Part shown: in pieces, positions 1-6,473 of the stretch
Layout: each line of letters begins with the position of its first letter
How positions within the stretch are numbered: the first letter of the stretch is position 1
DNA from: Plantactinospora endophytica
GTDB lineage: Bacteria > Actinomycetota > Actinomycetes > Mycobacteriales > Micromonosporaceae
Assembly (NCBI RefSeq): GCF_016862915.1
Contig: NZ_BONW01000013.1
Coordinates: 646,792 to 710,791 of the forward strand
Length of the DNA: 64,000 nt
Direction: 5' to 3'
Notes under the pieces: model-generated
What the model saw: only the letters and a program-made list of their open reading frames with translations
Told to the model about the DNA's origin: nothing
Databases searched by the model: none
Made by a program: the position numbers and the translations under genes

Positions 1-1065
1 ATCGCCGCCATCTCCGCCTGGTACGACTACGCCCGTGCCCAGGGCATCGCGTACGGCGGCTTCGGCAGTCGGTACCCGGAATCCCTGGCCCGGTACGTCT
101 CCTCGCCCGCGCACGACGCCGAGTGCGACTCCCGCTACGTCCAACTCGGCAACTCGGCCGACGACGCGACCGCCGACATGAACGCCTTCTGGCAGCAGCG
201 CGACTACCGGGACGGCGCGGCGTCGGTGGACGCCTCGGTCTTCCTGGTGCACGGTCAGCAGGACAACAACACCAAGACCACGCACTTCGGCCGCTACTGG
301 GACGCGATCGCCGCGCAGGGCGTACCGCGCAAGCTGTGGCTGCACGACGCGGGGCACACCGACCCGTTCGGCAGCGACCTGACCGGCCGGGACACCGTCG
401 GCCGCTGGATGGACCACTGGCTCTACGACATCGCCAACGGGATCATGAACGAGCCGCAGGCCACCATCAAGCGGCCGGGTGGCACCACCGCCACCTATCC
501 GGTCTGGCCGGGCACGGTCACCTCGACCAACTACTACCTGGGCGGGCCGGTCAGCGGTGCCGCCGGTACCCTGCTCACCGCACCCGGCCCGACGGCCAGC
601 CAGTCGTTCACGGACAGCCGGGGGCAGTTCGAGTCCACGATGACCGGCCAGCCGGAGACGGCCAAGGCGAACCGGCTGGTCTACCTCGCCCCGGCGTTGA
701 CCACGGCCCGGCGGCTGGCCGGGGCCGGCACCGCCGAGGTCCGGTTCACCGCCACCTCGACCAGTACTCCGCTGACCGCGCTGCTGGTGCACTACACGAA
801 CGGCGTGGCGACCCGGGTGGTGAGCCGGGGTGCGATCGACACCAAGAACCGCAGTTCGCTGACGACCGGTACGCCGCTGACGCCCGGTACCGCCTACACG
901 GTCACCATCCGGCTGGAGCCGAAGGACTACGTCTTCCCGGTCGGCAGCCGGATCGGCCTGGTGCTGGTCGCCAACCACGGCGAGTACCTGACCACCGACC
1001 TGTCCGCCGCCGGGGTCACCGTGCAGCTCTCGCCCAGCCGACTCACCCTGCCGCTGACGAACTGA
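1..1065 (+). CDS. Xaa-Pro dipeptidyl-peptidase (peptidase S15), C-terminal part
   Basis: The gene enters from the left edge; 354 codons are visible in the frame of base 1 and the start and nucleophile-serine region lie outside. S15 enzymes are serine peptidases that release X-Pro dipeptides. Visible support: the end of the alpha/beta-hydrolase core with the acidic triad residue in VFLVHGQQD (visible codon 88) and the catalytic His in HDAGHTDPF (visible codon 119). A C-terminal beta-sandwich follows, typical of S15/CocE proteins, ending in PSRLTLPLTN. It converges on the FAD monooxygenase gene. A CocE-type acyl hydrolase is the alternative, but ISAWYDYAR and the His motif favour the Xaa-Pro peptidase. 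Export cannot be judged without the N terminus. Confidence 0.85.
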   Translation: MAAISAWYDYARAQGIAYGGFGSRYPESLARYVSSPAHDAECDSRYVQLGNSADDATADMNAFWQQRDYRDGAASVDASVFLVHGQQDNNTKTTHFGRYWDAIAAQGVPRKLWLHDAGHTDPFGSDLTGRDTVGRWMDHWLYDIANGIMNEPQATIKRPGGTTATYPVWPGTVTSTNYYLGGPVSGAAGTLLTAPGPTASQSFTDSRGQFESTMTGQPETAKANRLVYLAPALTTARRLAGAGTAEVRFTATSTSTPLTALLVHYTNGVATRVVSRGAIDTKNRSSLTTGTPLTPGTAYTVTIRLEPKDYVFPVGSRIGLVLVANHGEYLTTDLSAAGVTVQLSPSRLTLPLTN

Positions 1066-1072
1066 CCGGGCC

Positions 1073-1095
1073 GTGCGCCCGCAGCGCAGGCGCAC
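1073..1095. terminator. Short hairpin between convergent genes
   Basis: GTGCGCC (1073-1079) and GGCGCAC (1089-1095) form a perfect 7-bp stem with a 9-nt loop between the stop codons of the two convergent genes. There is no T-tract, so termination is only inferred from position. Confidence 0.35.
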
Positions 1096-1136
1096 CGGCA
1101 GAAGCCGGCCGGGGACGCGGTTCGGCGGGTGCCCGG

Positions 1137-2345
1137 CTATCGGGCCCGGGCGACCGGGTCGGGATAGCCGGGCAGGTCGAGTGCGGTGGTGGCGCGGCGG
1201 GCGGACCGGCCGACCAGCCCGGTCCGGGCGATCAGGGGTGCGACCCGGAGGAGTTGGTTGCGCAGCCAGAGCGCCCGGGCCGTGGTCGGGGCGAGAGTAC
1301 TGCCGCCCGTGTCGGCGAGAGCCTGGTTGACCTGGACGTACGGTCGGGCGATCCGTTCGTACGCGGCGAAGGCGGCGGTGTGTTCGGCGCGGGTGGCGAG
1401 TTCGCCGGCCAGCACGTACGCCCCGACCAGGGCGATGCTGGTGCCCTGGCCGGAGAAGAACGACGGCGCGTGTGCCGCGTCGCCGACCAGGGCAACGCGC
1501 CCGCGTGACCACTCCGGCATGTGGATCTGGCTGACCACGTCGAAGAACACGTCGTCGGCGGCGCGCATCGCGTCGAGCAGGTACGGCACCCGCCACCGGT
1601 CGTCGGCGAAGACCCGGGCCATCAACTCGCGCTGCGCCTCGGCGTCGCCGAGTTCGGCGAGCGGTGGCTGTGACCGGGCGACGGTCAGGAGGCCGTGCAG
1701 GGTGTCGGTGCAGCCGGGTGCGTAGATGGTGGCCATCCGGCCGGGCGCGGTGCAGATGGTGCCCTCGTGGGCCAGTCCGAGGTCGTTGGGGAGGGTGAAG
1801 CCGGCGAAGCAGTAGCCGAGGTAGCGGACGTACCGCTCCTCGGGACCGAACGCGAGCCGCCGGGTGTTCGAGTGCAGCCCGTCCGCGCCGAGGACCAGGT
1901 CGAACTCCTGCTGTCGGCCGCTGACGAAGGTCACCCGTACGCCGTCGTCGTTGTCCTGCAGGGCCGCGATCGAGTCGCCGAAGAGGAACTCGACGTCCTC
2001 GCGGATCGTGGCGTAGAGGACCGAGGTCAGATACCCGCGGGGAACCTCCAGGTCGCGGCCGGGTACGCCGCCGCTGAACGCTTCGGGACGTAGCGATCCG
2101 ACGGTACGGCCGTTCCCGTCGACGAAGGTGAGCCGGCGCGTGTCGACGTGCCCGGCCCGGACTCGGGGCAGCACCTCCATCCGCTCCAGCACGTCGATCG
2201 CGGTACCCCGGACGTCGATCGGATAGCCGCCGTCGCGTACGCCGGTGGCCTTCTCCACCACCGTCACCTCGAAGCCGTATCGGTGCAGCCAGTACGCCAG
2301 GGTCGGCCCGGCGATGCTGGCGCCGGAGATCAGGACCTTTCTCAT
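1137..2345 (-). CDS. FAD-dependent monooxygenase (class A flavoprotein hydroxylase)
   Basis: A 402-residue cytoplasmic flavoprotein of the PHBH/TetX-like fold, expected to hydroxylate an aromatic or polyketide-like compound with NAD(P)H and O2. Motifs in order: dinucleotide-binding GASIAG at residues 8-13, the DG motif in LGADGLHSNTR (about residue 160), and the GD motif GRVALVGDAAHAP (about 285-298) followed by SGQGTSIAL. The ATG at 2345 is chosen because GAGAGGTGAGG lies just upstream and the protein then begins directly with the beta strand of the Rossmann fold; a longer reading frame upstream adds 72 unlikely residues and would run through the operator. It is divergent from a TetR gene with a dyad operator between them, so TetR repression is likely. 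The substrate is unknown; self-resistance or detoxification is possible. Confidence 0.88.
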   Translation of the reverse strand: MRKVLISGASIAGPTLAYWLHRYGFEVTVVEKATGVRDGGYPIDVRGTAIDVLERMEVLPRVRAGHVDTRRLTFVDGNGRTVGSLRPEAFSGGVPGRDLEVPRGYLTSVLYATIREDVEFLFGDSIAALQDNDDGVRVTFVSGRQQEFDLVLGADGLHSNTRRLAFGPEERYVRYLGYCFAGFTLPNDLGLAHEGTICTAPGRMATIYAPGCTDTLHGLLTVARSQPPLAELGDAEAQRELMARVFADDRWRVPYLLDAMRAADDVFFDVVSQIHMPEWSRGRVALVGDAAHAPSFFSGQGTSIALVGAYVLAGELATRAEHTAAFAAYERIARPYVQVNQALADTGGSTLAPTTARALWLRNQLLRVAPLIARTGLVGRSARRATTALDLPGYPDPVARAR

Positions 2346-2377
2346 GGCCGCCTCACCTCTCGTCGTCTTCCCGTTCA

Positions 2378-2400
2378 CTACACTACACCGTGCAGTGTAG
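2378..2400. promoter_or_regulatory. TetR-type dyad operator in divergent promoter region
   Basis: A 23-bp near-perfect inverted repeat with left arm CTACACTACAC and right arm GTGCAGTGTAG around base 2389. Only one base pair (2385/2393) and the central base break symmetry. It lies between the monooxygenase start (2345) and the TetR start (2419), where an autoregulating TetR repressor would bind. Confidence 0.7.
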
Positions 2401-2418
2401 CTCCGGTACGATCGGCTC

Positions 2419-3051
2419 ATGCCGACCGCGAAGACGCTGCGTGAGGGGTCGACGCAGAAGCGGGCCGCCATCGTCACGGCGGCCCGGGAACTGTTCCTCG
2501 TCGACGGCTTCGACCGGACCAGCGTCGACGCGATCGCCGCCCGGGCGGGGGTATCCAAGCGCACCGTCTACGACTACTTCGGCGACAAGCTGACGTTGCT
2601 CAACGCGGTGGTGGACGCCGTCGGCCAGTCGCTGGTCGCCGCGATCCGGCGGGCACTCGACGAAACACTCCACGATGCCCGGGCCGACCGGCTGGAACCA
2701 GCGCTGGTCGAGTTCTCGGTCAGGGTCTCGACCGACATGCTCGGCTCACCCGAGTACGCCACCCTGCAACGGCTGGTGCAGACCGAATCCGGGCATCTGG
2801 CGAAGCTGGACCGCTACGACCTGGAGAACGCCCCGGAGGAGGCGCTGGCCGAGCGGTTCGGCGAGTTGGCCCGGGCCGGGCTGATCGACGCCGCCGATCC
2901 GCGCCTCGCCGCCGACCATTTCGTCGCGCTGACCTTCGGTGTCGCGCTGAACCGGCTCCGTTCGGCGAACGCGGCGGAGGATCCCCGGGTCCGTCCGCTC
3001 CTCGTCGAGGGAGTACGCGCGTTCCTTCGGGCGTACCGGCCGGGGGCCTAG
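2419..3051 (+). CDS. TetR/AcrR family transcriptional regulator
   Basis: A 210-residue repressor with an N-terminal TetR helix-turn-helix (about residues 14-60: KRAAIVTAARELFLVDGFDRTSVDAIAARAG is split by the usual turn before VSKRTVYDYFGDK). The C-terminal all-helical part is a ligand/dimer domain with the TetR_C pattern LVQTESGHLAKL. The ATG at 2419 gives the expected length of N-terminal lead. It is transcribed away from the FAD monooxygenase and the 23-bp dyad at 2378-2400 sits between them. It probably represses both itself and the monooxygenase and responds to the substrate of that enzyme. The ligand cannot be read from sequence. Confidence 0.9.
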   Translation: MPTAKTLREGSTQKRAAIVTAARELFLVDGFDRTSVDAIAARAGVSKRTVYDYFGDKLTLLNAVVDAVGQSLVAAIRRALDETLHDARADRLEPALVEFSVRVSTDMLGSPEYATLQRLVQTESGHLAKLDRYDLENAPEEALAERFGELARAGLIDAADPRLAADHFVALTFGVALNRLRSANAAEDPRVRPLLVEGVRAFLRAYRPGA

Positions 3052-3082
3052 TCGCCCGCTGGTCCGTTGCGGGTCGCTCCTC

Positions 3083-3112
3083 TGGACAAGATGAATGCTG
3101 ACTCACTATGTT
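3083..3112 (+). promoter_or_regulatory. Sigma70-like promoter of the SnoaL-like gene
   Basis: TGGACA at 3083-3088 and TATGTT at 3107-3112, separated by 18 bp. The inferred start of transcription is near 3119, between two operator-like sites. Confidence 0.5.
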
Positions 3113-3135
3113 CGAAGAACCTGAGTCGCGACTCA
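3092..3135. promoter_or_regulatory. Two related operator sites, 30 bp apart
   Basis: Site 2 at 3122-3135 is a perfect 14-bp palindrome, TGAGTCGCGACTCA. Site 1 at 3092-3105 (TGAATGCTGACTCA) is a degenerate copy keeping TGA and GACTCA. Site 1 lies in the promoter spacer, site 2 just after the inferred transcription start. This is a typical arrangement for a repressor that is not encoded next to the gene. Confidence 0.6.
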
Positions 3136-3154
3136 TCTTATGGAGGTTCGGCAG

Positions 3155-3556
3155 ATGCCCAGCGCCCCTCGTGACCTGTTCGAGCAGATGCGGCAGCAGT
3201 GGTTCGGCCAGGTCGCGCCGCTGACCGGTGACCTGCTGGCCGACGACGTGATCGTCGAGATCCCGTTCGCCGCCCCGGGTCCGTACCGGATCCAGGGCAA
3301 GCAGCAGTTCCTCGACTTCGTCAACCCGCAACGCGCCGCGTTCCCGGTCCGCTTCGACGCGTGCCGCACCATCGCCATTCACGACACCACCGATCCCGAC
3401 ACGATCGTGGTGGAGTACGAGTTGACCGGGACCTCCACCAGAACCGACCGGCGGGCGACCGCCGCCTTCGTCGGCGTGCTGACCGCCCGGGACGGAAGGA
3501 TCGCGCTCTGGCGCGAGTACCAGAACACCGTGGCCATCCAGCAGGCCCTCGCCTAG
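3155..3556 (+). CDS. SnoaL-like / NTF2-fold protein
   Basis: A 133-residue protein of the nuclear-transport-factor-2 fold, seen in the order helix FEQMRQQWF, a short acidic segment LLADDVIVEIPFA and the sheet pattern IVVEYELTGT...AAFVGVLTARDGRIALWREYQNT. Proteins of this group are small ketosteroid-isomerase-like enzymes or ligand-binding domains; the reaction is not evident. The ATG at 3155 is chosen over the ATG at 3140 because GGAGG at 3142-3146 is the ribosome-binding site at 8-nt spacing and lies inside the longer version. Expression looks repressor-controlled through the two palindromic sites upstream. A polyketide-cyclase-like function cannot be separated from a catabolic one. Confidence 0.8.
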   Translation: MPSAPRDLFEQMRQQWFGQVAPLTGDLLADDVIVEIPFAAPGPYRIQGKQQFLDFVNPQRAAFPVRFDACRTIAIHDTTDPDTIVVEYELTGTSTRTDRRATAAFVGVLTARDGRIALWREYQNTVAIQQALA

Positions 3557-3626
3557 AGCCGCACGGCGTCGAGCGTGTCGACAGTGCTCACGCTCCTCCG
3601 GTCCTCTTCGGGGTCGCCGCCGGCAC

Positions 3627-3657
3627 TTGACTTCAACAAACGTTGAGGTTCTACGGT
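3627..3657 (+). promoter_or_regulatory. MerR-type promoter with 19-bp spacer and dyad
   Basis: TTGACT at 3627-3632 and TACGGT at 3652-3657 are separated by 19 bp. The spacer region holds the inverted repeat ACTTCAAC (3630-3637) / GTTGAGGT (3642-3649), symmetric but for one base. This is the architecture of MerR/SoxR-family activated promoters, where the activator untwists an overlong spacer. No MerR-family gene is in the window. Confidence 0.65.
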
Positions 3658-3696
3658 CCAACTCGACGCCTGACCATTACGCAGGAAGGGTTCGAC

Positions 3697-4038
3697 ATGG
3701 CTGGCACGCCCTCGGGGGTCCGCAGGTTCAGTTCGGCGATCGGCGACGACGCCGTCCGCTTCGGCGACCGGATCCTCCTCGTACCCGCCCTCGACAAAGA
3801 GGCCGGCGGGTCGATGAGCGCTTATACATCGTTTCTCCACGCGGGGGCGCGTGCCGACCTGCCAGCCTCCTACGCGGAGGTCTGGGTGGTGCTCGGCGGA
3901 GCGCTACGAGTGGGCACCGAAGGCGACGCCGTGACGGTGTACAAAGGAGACTTCGTGTACGTTCCGGAGCAGACGCCCGGGGTGGTCGAGGCCCTTGAGG
4001 ACGCCACGATGGTCTGCGTGTCGGTGCCCGCGCACTGA
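3697..4038 (+). CDS. Small cupin-domain protein
   Basis: A 113-residue single-domain cupin. The second half shows the cupin barrel: YAEVWVVLGGALRVGTEGD, then YKGDFVYVPEQTPGVVEA and a final strand TMVCVSVPAH. The classic metal histidines are mostly missing, so metal binding is doubtful and it may be a sensor or small-molecule binding protein of the EutQ-like type. The ATG at 3697 has AGGAAGGG upstream at proper spacing; the in-frame upstream ATG at 3643 is rejected because it lies inside the promoter. The MerR-type promoter just upstream suggests induction by a metal, oxidant or drug signal. The function is otherwise unknown. Confidence 0.75.
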   Translation: MAGTPSGVRRFSSAIGDDAVRFGDRILLVPALDKEAGGSMSAYTSFLHAGARADLPASYAEVWVVLGGALRVGTEGDAVTVYKGDFVYVPEQTPGVVEALEDATMVCVSVPAH

Positions 4039-4164
4039 CGATCGCCGCCGCAGCGGCGCGGCGCTCGGCAGAATCCGCCTGCACCGGGGTTAACCTCACG
4101 ATATCTGGACGATTAGGCCGATCAAGGGTGGGCTGGTGCCGGGCCTCGTGGCAGCACCGGCGCG

Positions 4165-5349
4165 GTGACCGCCGCAGCAGGCCGGACCACCGGCAAGGGG
4201 GTGACCTGGGAGGAACTCTTCTTCGACCTCGCCTTCGTCTTCGCCCTCACCCAGTTCTCCCGGCTGCTGCACCAGAATCCCGAATGGTCCGGGATCGGCC
4301 GTGCGCTGATCCTCTTCGTCCCGGTCTACTGGGCCTGGGGCGGCGTGACCCTCTACGCCGACCAGCGCAACCTCAGCCCCGTCCTGGACCGCCTCGGCAT
4401 CCTGGCCCTCGGCCTCGGCAGCCTCCTGATGGCCCTGACCATCCCCCGTGCGTACGACGACCTCGGCCTGCTCTTCGTCACCATCTACGTCACCAGCCGA
4501 GCCCTGCTGGCCACCCTCGCCCTGCGCCGCCTGCCGGGCTGGCGAGCCCTCTTCGTCGGCCCGTACGGCGTCTTCCTGCTCACCGGACCGCTGCTGGTGG
4601 CGGGTGCGCTGACCGAGGGCGCGGCCCGGATCGGCCTGTGGGCGGCTGCCGCCGTCAGCGACCTGGTCAGCCCCTGGGTGTCGCGCTACCTGGTCACCCC
4701 GACCAGGGCCGAGCCGCTGCACTACTCGCACCGGTACGGACTGCTGATCATCCTCGTCTTCGGCGAGTCCGTGATCCAGGTCGGGGCGGTCGCCGCCGAC
4801 CGGCCGCTGACCCTCGTCCGGCTCACCGCCATCGCCGCCAGCTACGCCCTGGTCGGTGGCCTCTGGTGGGCGTACTTCAGCTACGGGCTGCCCAGCTTCC
4901 GCCGCGCTCTCGAACACGCCCCGAACCAGGCGGACCTCCGCCGCGCGGTCCTCGTCTACGGTCACCTGCTCTTCAGCTTCGGGATCATCACCGTCTCCGT
5001 CGGCCTGGCCGACATGGTGCCCACTCCACTCGACGCGCTCGGTGTCGAGATGGCAACGCTCCTCTTCGGCGGCACCGCGCTCTTCATGGCCACCTTCGCG
5101 TACACACACTGGCGGATCCGGGGCAGGATCGCCTGGCACCGGGTCGGGGCAGCGGTGCTCAGCCTGGTACTGCTGCCGCTGGCCACGCTGATCCCGGCCC
5201 TCGTCATGGTCGCGGCCCTGTTCCTGGTGGTCGTCGGGATGGCTGTGGGGGAGGAACTGGCCACCCGGCGCCGACGCGATGACAGGCACGATGTCAGGTC
5301 GTACGGCGACCAGGACCCGGCGGACCGGGGACCGGCAAGCCAGGAATGA
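4165..5349 (+). CDS. Low temperature requirement protein A (LtrA)-like membrane protein
   Basis: An integral membrane protein of about 394 residues with roughly ten hydrophobic helices. The N-terminal signature TWEELFFDLAFVFALTQFSRLL and the middle motif HYSHRYGLLIILVFGESVIQ are typical of the bacterial LtrA family. The family was named from a Listeria cold-growth mutant and its biochemical role is unknown. The start is uncertain: GTG at 4165 is used, but an in-frame GTG at 4135 has a better GGTGG ribosome-binding site four bases upstream and would add ten residues. The protein ends in a charged cytoplasmic tail. It converges on the small gene at 5403. Confidence 0.85.
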   Translation: MTAAAGRTTGKGVTWEELFFDLAFVFALTQFSRLLHQNPEWSGIGRALILFVPVYWAWGGVTLYADQRNLSPVLDRLGILALGLGSLLMALTIPRAYDDLGLLFVTIYVTSRALLATLALRRLPGWRALFVGPYGVFLLTGPLLVAGALTEGAARIGLWAAAAVSDLVSPWVSRYLVTPTRAEPLHYSHRYGLLIILVFGESVIQVGAVAADRPLTLVRLTAIAASYALVGGLWWAYFSYGLPSFRRALEHAPNQADLRRAVLVYGHLLFSFGIITVSVGLADMVPTPLDALGVEMATLLFGGTALFMATFAYTHWRIRGRIAWHRVGAAVLSLVLLPLATLIPALVMVAALFLVVVGMAVGEELATRRRRDDRHDVRSYGDQDPADRGPASQE

Positions 5350-5402
5350 AACCGCCGGATTCTTTCAACGGTGGCGGGCCGGGAAAGCGGCGGCAGGGCA
5401 GT

Positions 5403-5657
5403 TCAGGTGATGCGGCGTCTTGATCGGGGCGCCGGGCGCAACAACACAAGCCCGGCCACCTGTACGTAGATCTCGCGCTTGTCCTCGGCCGCGCCGTGTC
5501 GGTCGACGACGTAGCCGGTGATCCAGGCGAACCCGTAATAAGTCGGACGGGAATCGACGGCAATGACGCGAAACCGCAGCGAGCGCCTACCGCCGAACTG
5601 GATGCTGGCCGCCGGGCCGACTCCGATCACGTCTCCGGCCACGGGTGCGCGGGTCAC
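5403..5657 (-). CDS. Conserved small actinobacterial protein, function unknown
   Basis: An 84-residue protein with a beta-rich pattern: APVAGDVIGVGPAASIQF, then LRFRVIAVDSRPTYYGFAWITGYVVD and REIYVQVAGLVLL. I recognise the shape from actinobacterial hypothetical proteins but know no function. It lacks a signal peptide or membrane segment. Its start overlaps the stop of the upstream small gene (ATGA at 5654-5657), so the two are translationally coupled. The pair is divergent from a GntR regulator, which may control it. Confidence 0.65.
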   Translation of the reverse strand: MTRAPVAGDVIGVGPAASIQFGGRRSLRFRVIAVDSRPTYYGFAWITGYVVDRHGAAEDKREIYVQVAGLVLLRPAPRSRRRIT

Positions 5658-5827
5658 CGGTGTCGCGCCCAGCGATCGTTACGCCGTTTGAGCTGTCGTT
5701 GCAAGGTTTGGCAAGGCCAGGCTTCGCCGCAGCGGCAAACCGTCCTGTGATGGAGCGTCGACCAGGCGGAGCCGTGCCTGGTAAGTAGTCGGCGCAATTC
5801 TCCACGTACGTACCTGATCAGGAACAC
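5654..5827 (-). CDS. Tiny Cys-containing protein coupled to the next gene
   Basis: A 57-residue basic protein beginning MFLIRYVRGELRRLLTRHG and containing CRCGEAWPC, a compact three-Cys cluster that could bind a metal. The GTG at 5827 is chosen because GGGAGAGG precedes it at good spacing; the same frame could start at a TTG at 5890, but that would run through repeats of the GntR promoter region. The 3' end overlaps the next gene by 4 bp. I see no known family. It may be a partner of the 84-residue protein and a target of the divergent GntR protein. Confidence 0.5.
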   Translation of the reverse strand: MFLIRYVRGELRRLLTRHGSAWSTLHHRTVCRCGEAWPCQTLQRQLKRRNDRWARHR

Positions 5828-5865
5828 CGGCCCTCTCCCGTCGCTGCTATCACATTGGCCTACAG

Positions 5866-5921
5866 TAGCAACGTAGGAACGTAGATACAATAAGACGTAG
5901 GCTGGTAGTCGCCTAGCGTAG
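5866..5921. promoter_or_regulatory. Repeated ACGTAG sites before the GntR gene
   Basis: ACGTAG occurs at 5871-5876, 5879-5884 and 5895-5900, and GCGTAG at 5916-5921, all on the same strand in an unusually A+T-rich stretch between the divergent small genes and the GntR gene. The first two copies are 8 bp apart. This is a candidate binding array for the GntR protein. Confidence 0.45.
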
Positions 5922-5926
5922 TTTTC

Positions 5927-6346
5927 GTGGTTGATCCGAACGCGGACCGCGCGGTGTTCCGGCAGCTTGCCGACCTGCTGCGGGATCGGATCCTCTCCGG
6001 AGAACTGGCGCCGGGGGAGAAGGTGCCAAGCGAGCTTCGGCTAACGCAGGAGTACGGAATCAGCCGCACTACGGTTCGTCAGGCGATGGCCGTCCTCCGC
6101 GCCGAAGGACTGGTGGTCGTGGATCGACCGCGTGGCACCAGGGTGCGGGCGGCCGAGGCACCCGAGACTGTCACGCTCCGCAAGGGCGACACCGTGATCG
6201 CCCGGATGCCCAGTCCGGCGGAACGGCGCGAGCTGGACATCGCCGAAGGTGTTCCCGTGATGGTTGTTACCCGGGCCGATGGATCAACGGAGCTTTACTC
6301 CGGTGACCGGACGGAGTTGTTCTATCCTCCCGTGTCGCGGCGTTGA
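5927..6346 (+). CDS. Short GntR-family transcriptional regulator
   Basis: A 139-residue regulator. Residues about 5-75 form a GntR winged helix (AVFRQLADLLRDRILSGELAPGEKVPSELRL is followed by ISRTTVRQAMAVLRAEGLVVVDRPRGTRV). The rest, about 60 residues, keeps only the start of an HutC-type UTRA-like domain (ERRELDIAEGVPVMVVTRADG), whereas the full domain is about 140 residues. The sensor half is therefore truncated or minimal. The start is GTG with no clear ribosome-binding site, so a leaderless transcript is possible. Repeated ACGTAG sites lie just upstream. It probably regulates itself and the divergent pair of small genes. Confidence 0.8.
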   Translation: MVDPNADRAVFRQLADLLRDRILSGELAPGEKVPSELRLTQEYGISRTTVRQAMAVLRAEGLVVVDRPRGTRVRAAEAPETVTLRKGDTVIARMPSPAERRELDIAEGVPVMVVTRADGSTELYSGDRTELFYPPVSRR

Positions 6347-6473
6347 GGAAGCTGTCGCGAACCAGTCGACGGGCCAGGTAGCAATCGCCGCCGGGCGGCC
6401 CGAACCGGCGTACGGGATGCAGACGGTCGGCACCCGTCCTACGGTGAGGTGATCGCCTACCGGAAGGTGCCGC

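Noticed and set aside
4096..5289. A 397-codon minus-strand frame opposite the LtrA-like gene
   Set aside because: Composition is extremely Gly/Glu/Asp-rich with no family signal, whereas the plus strand encodes an evident membrane protein.
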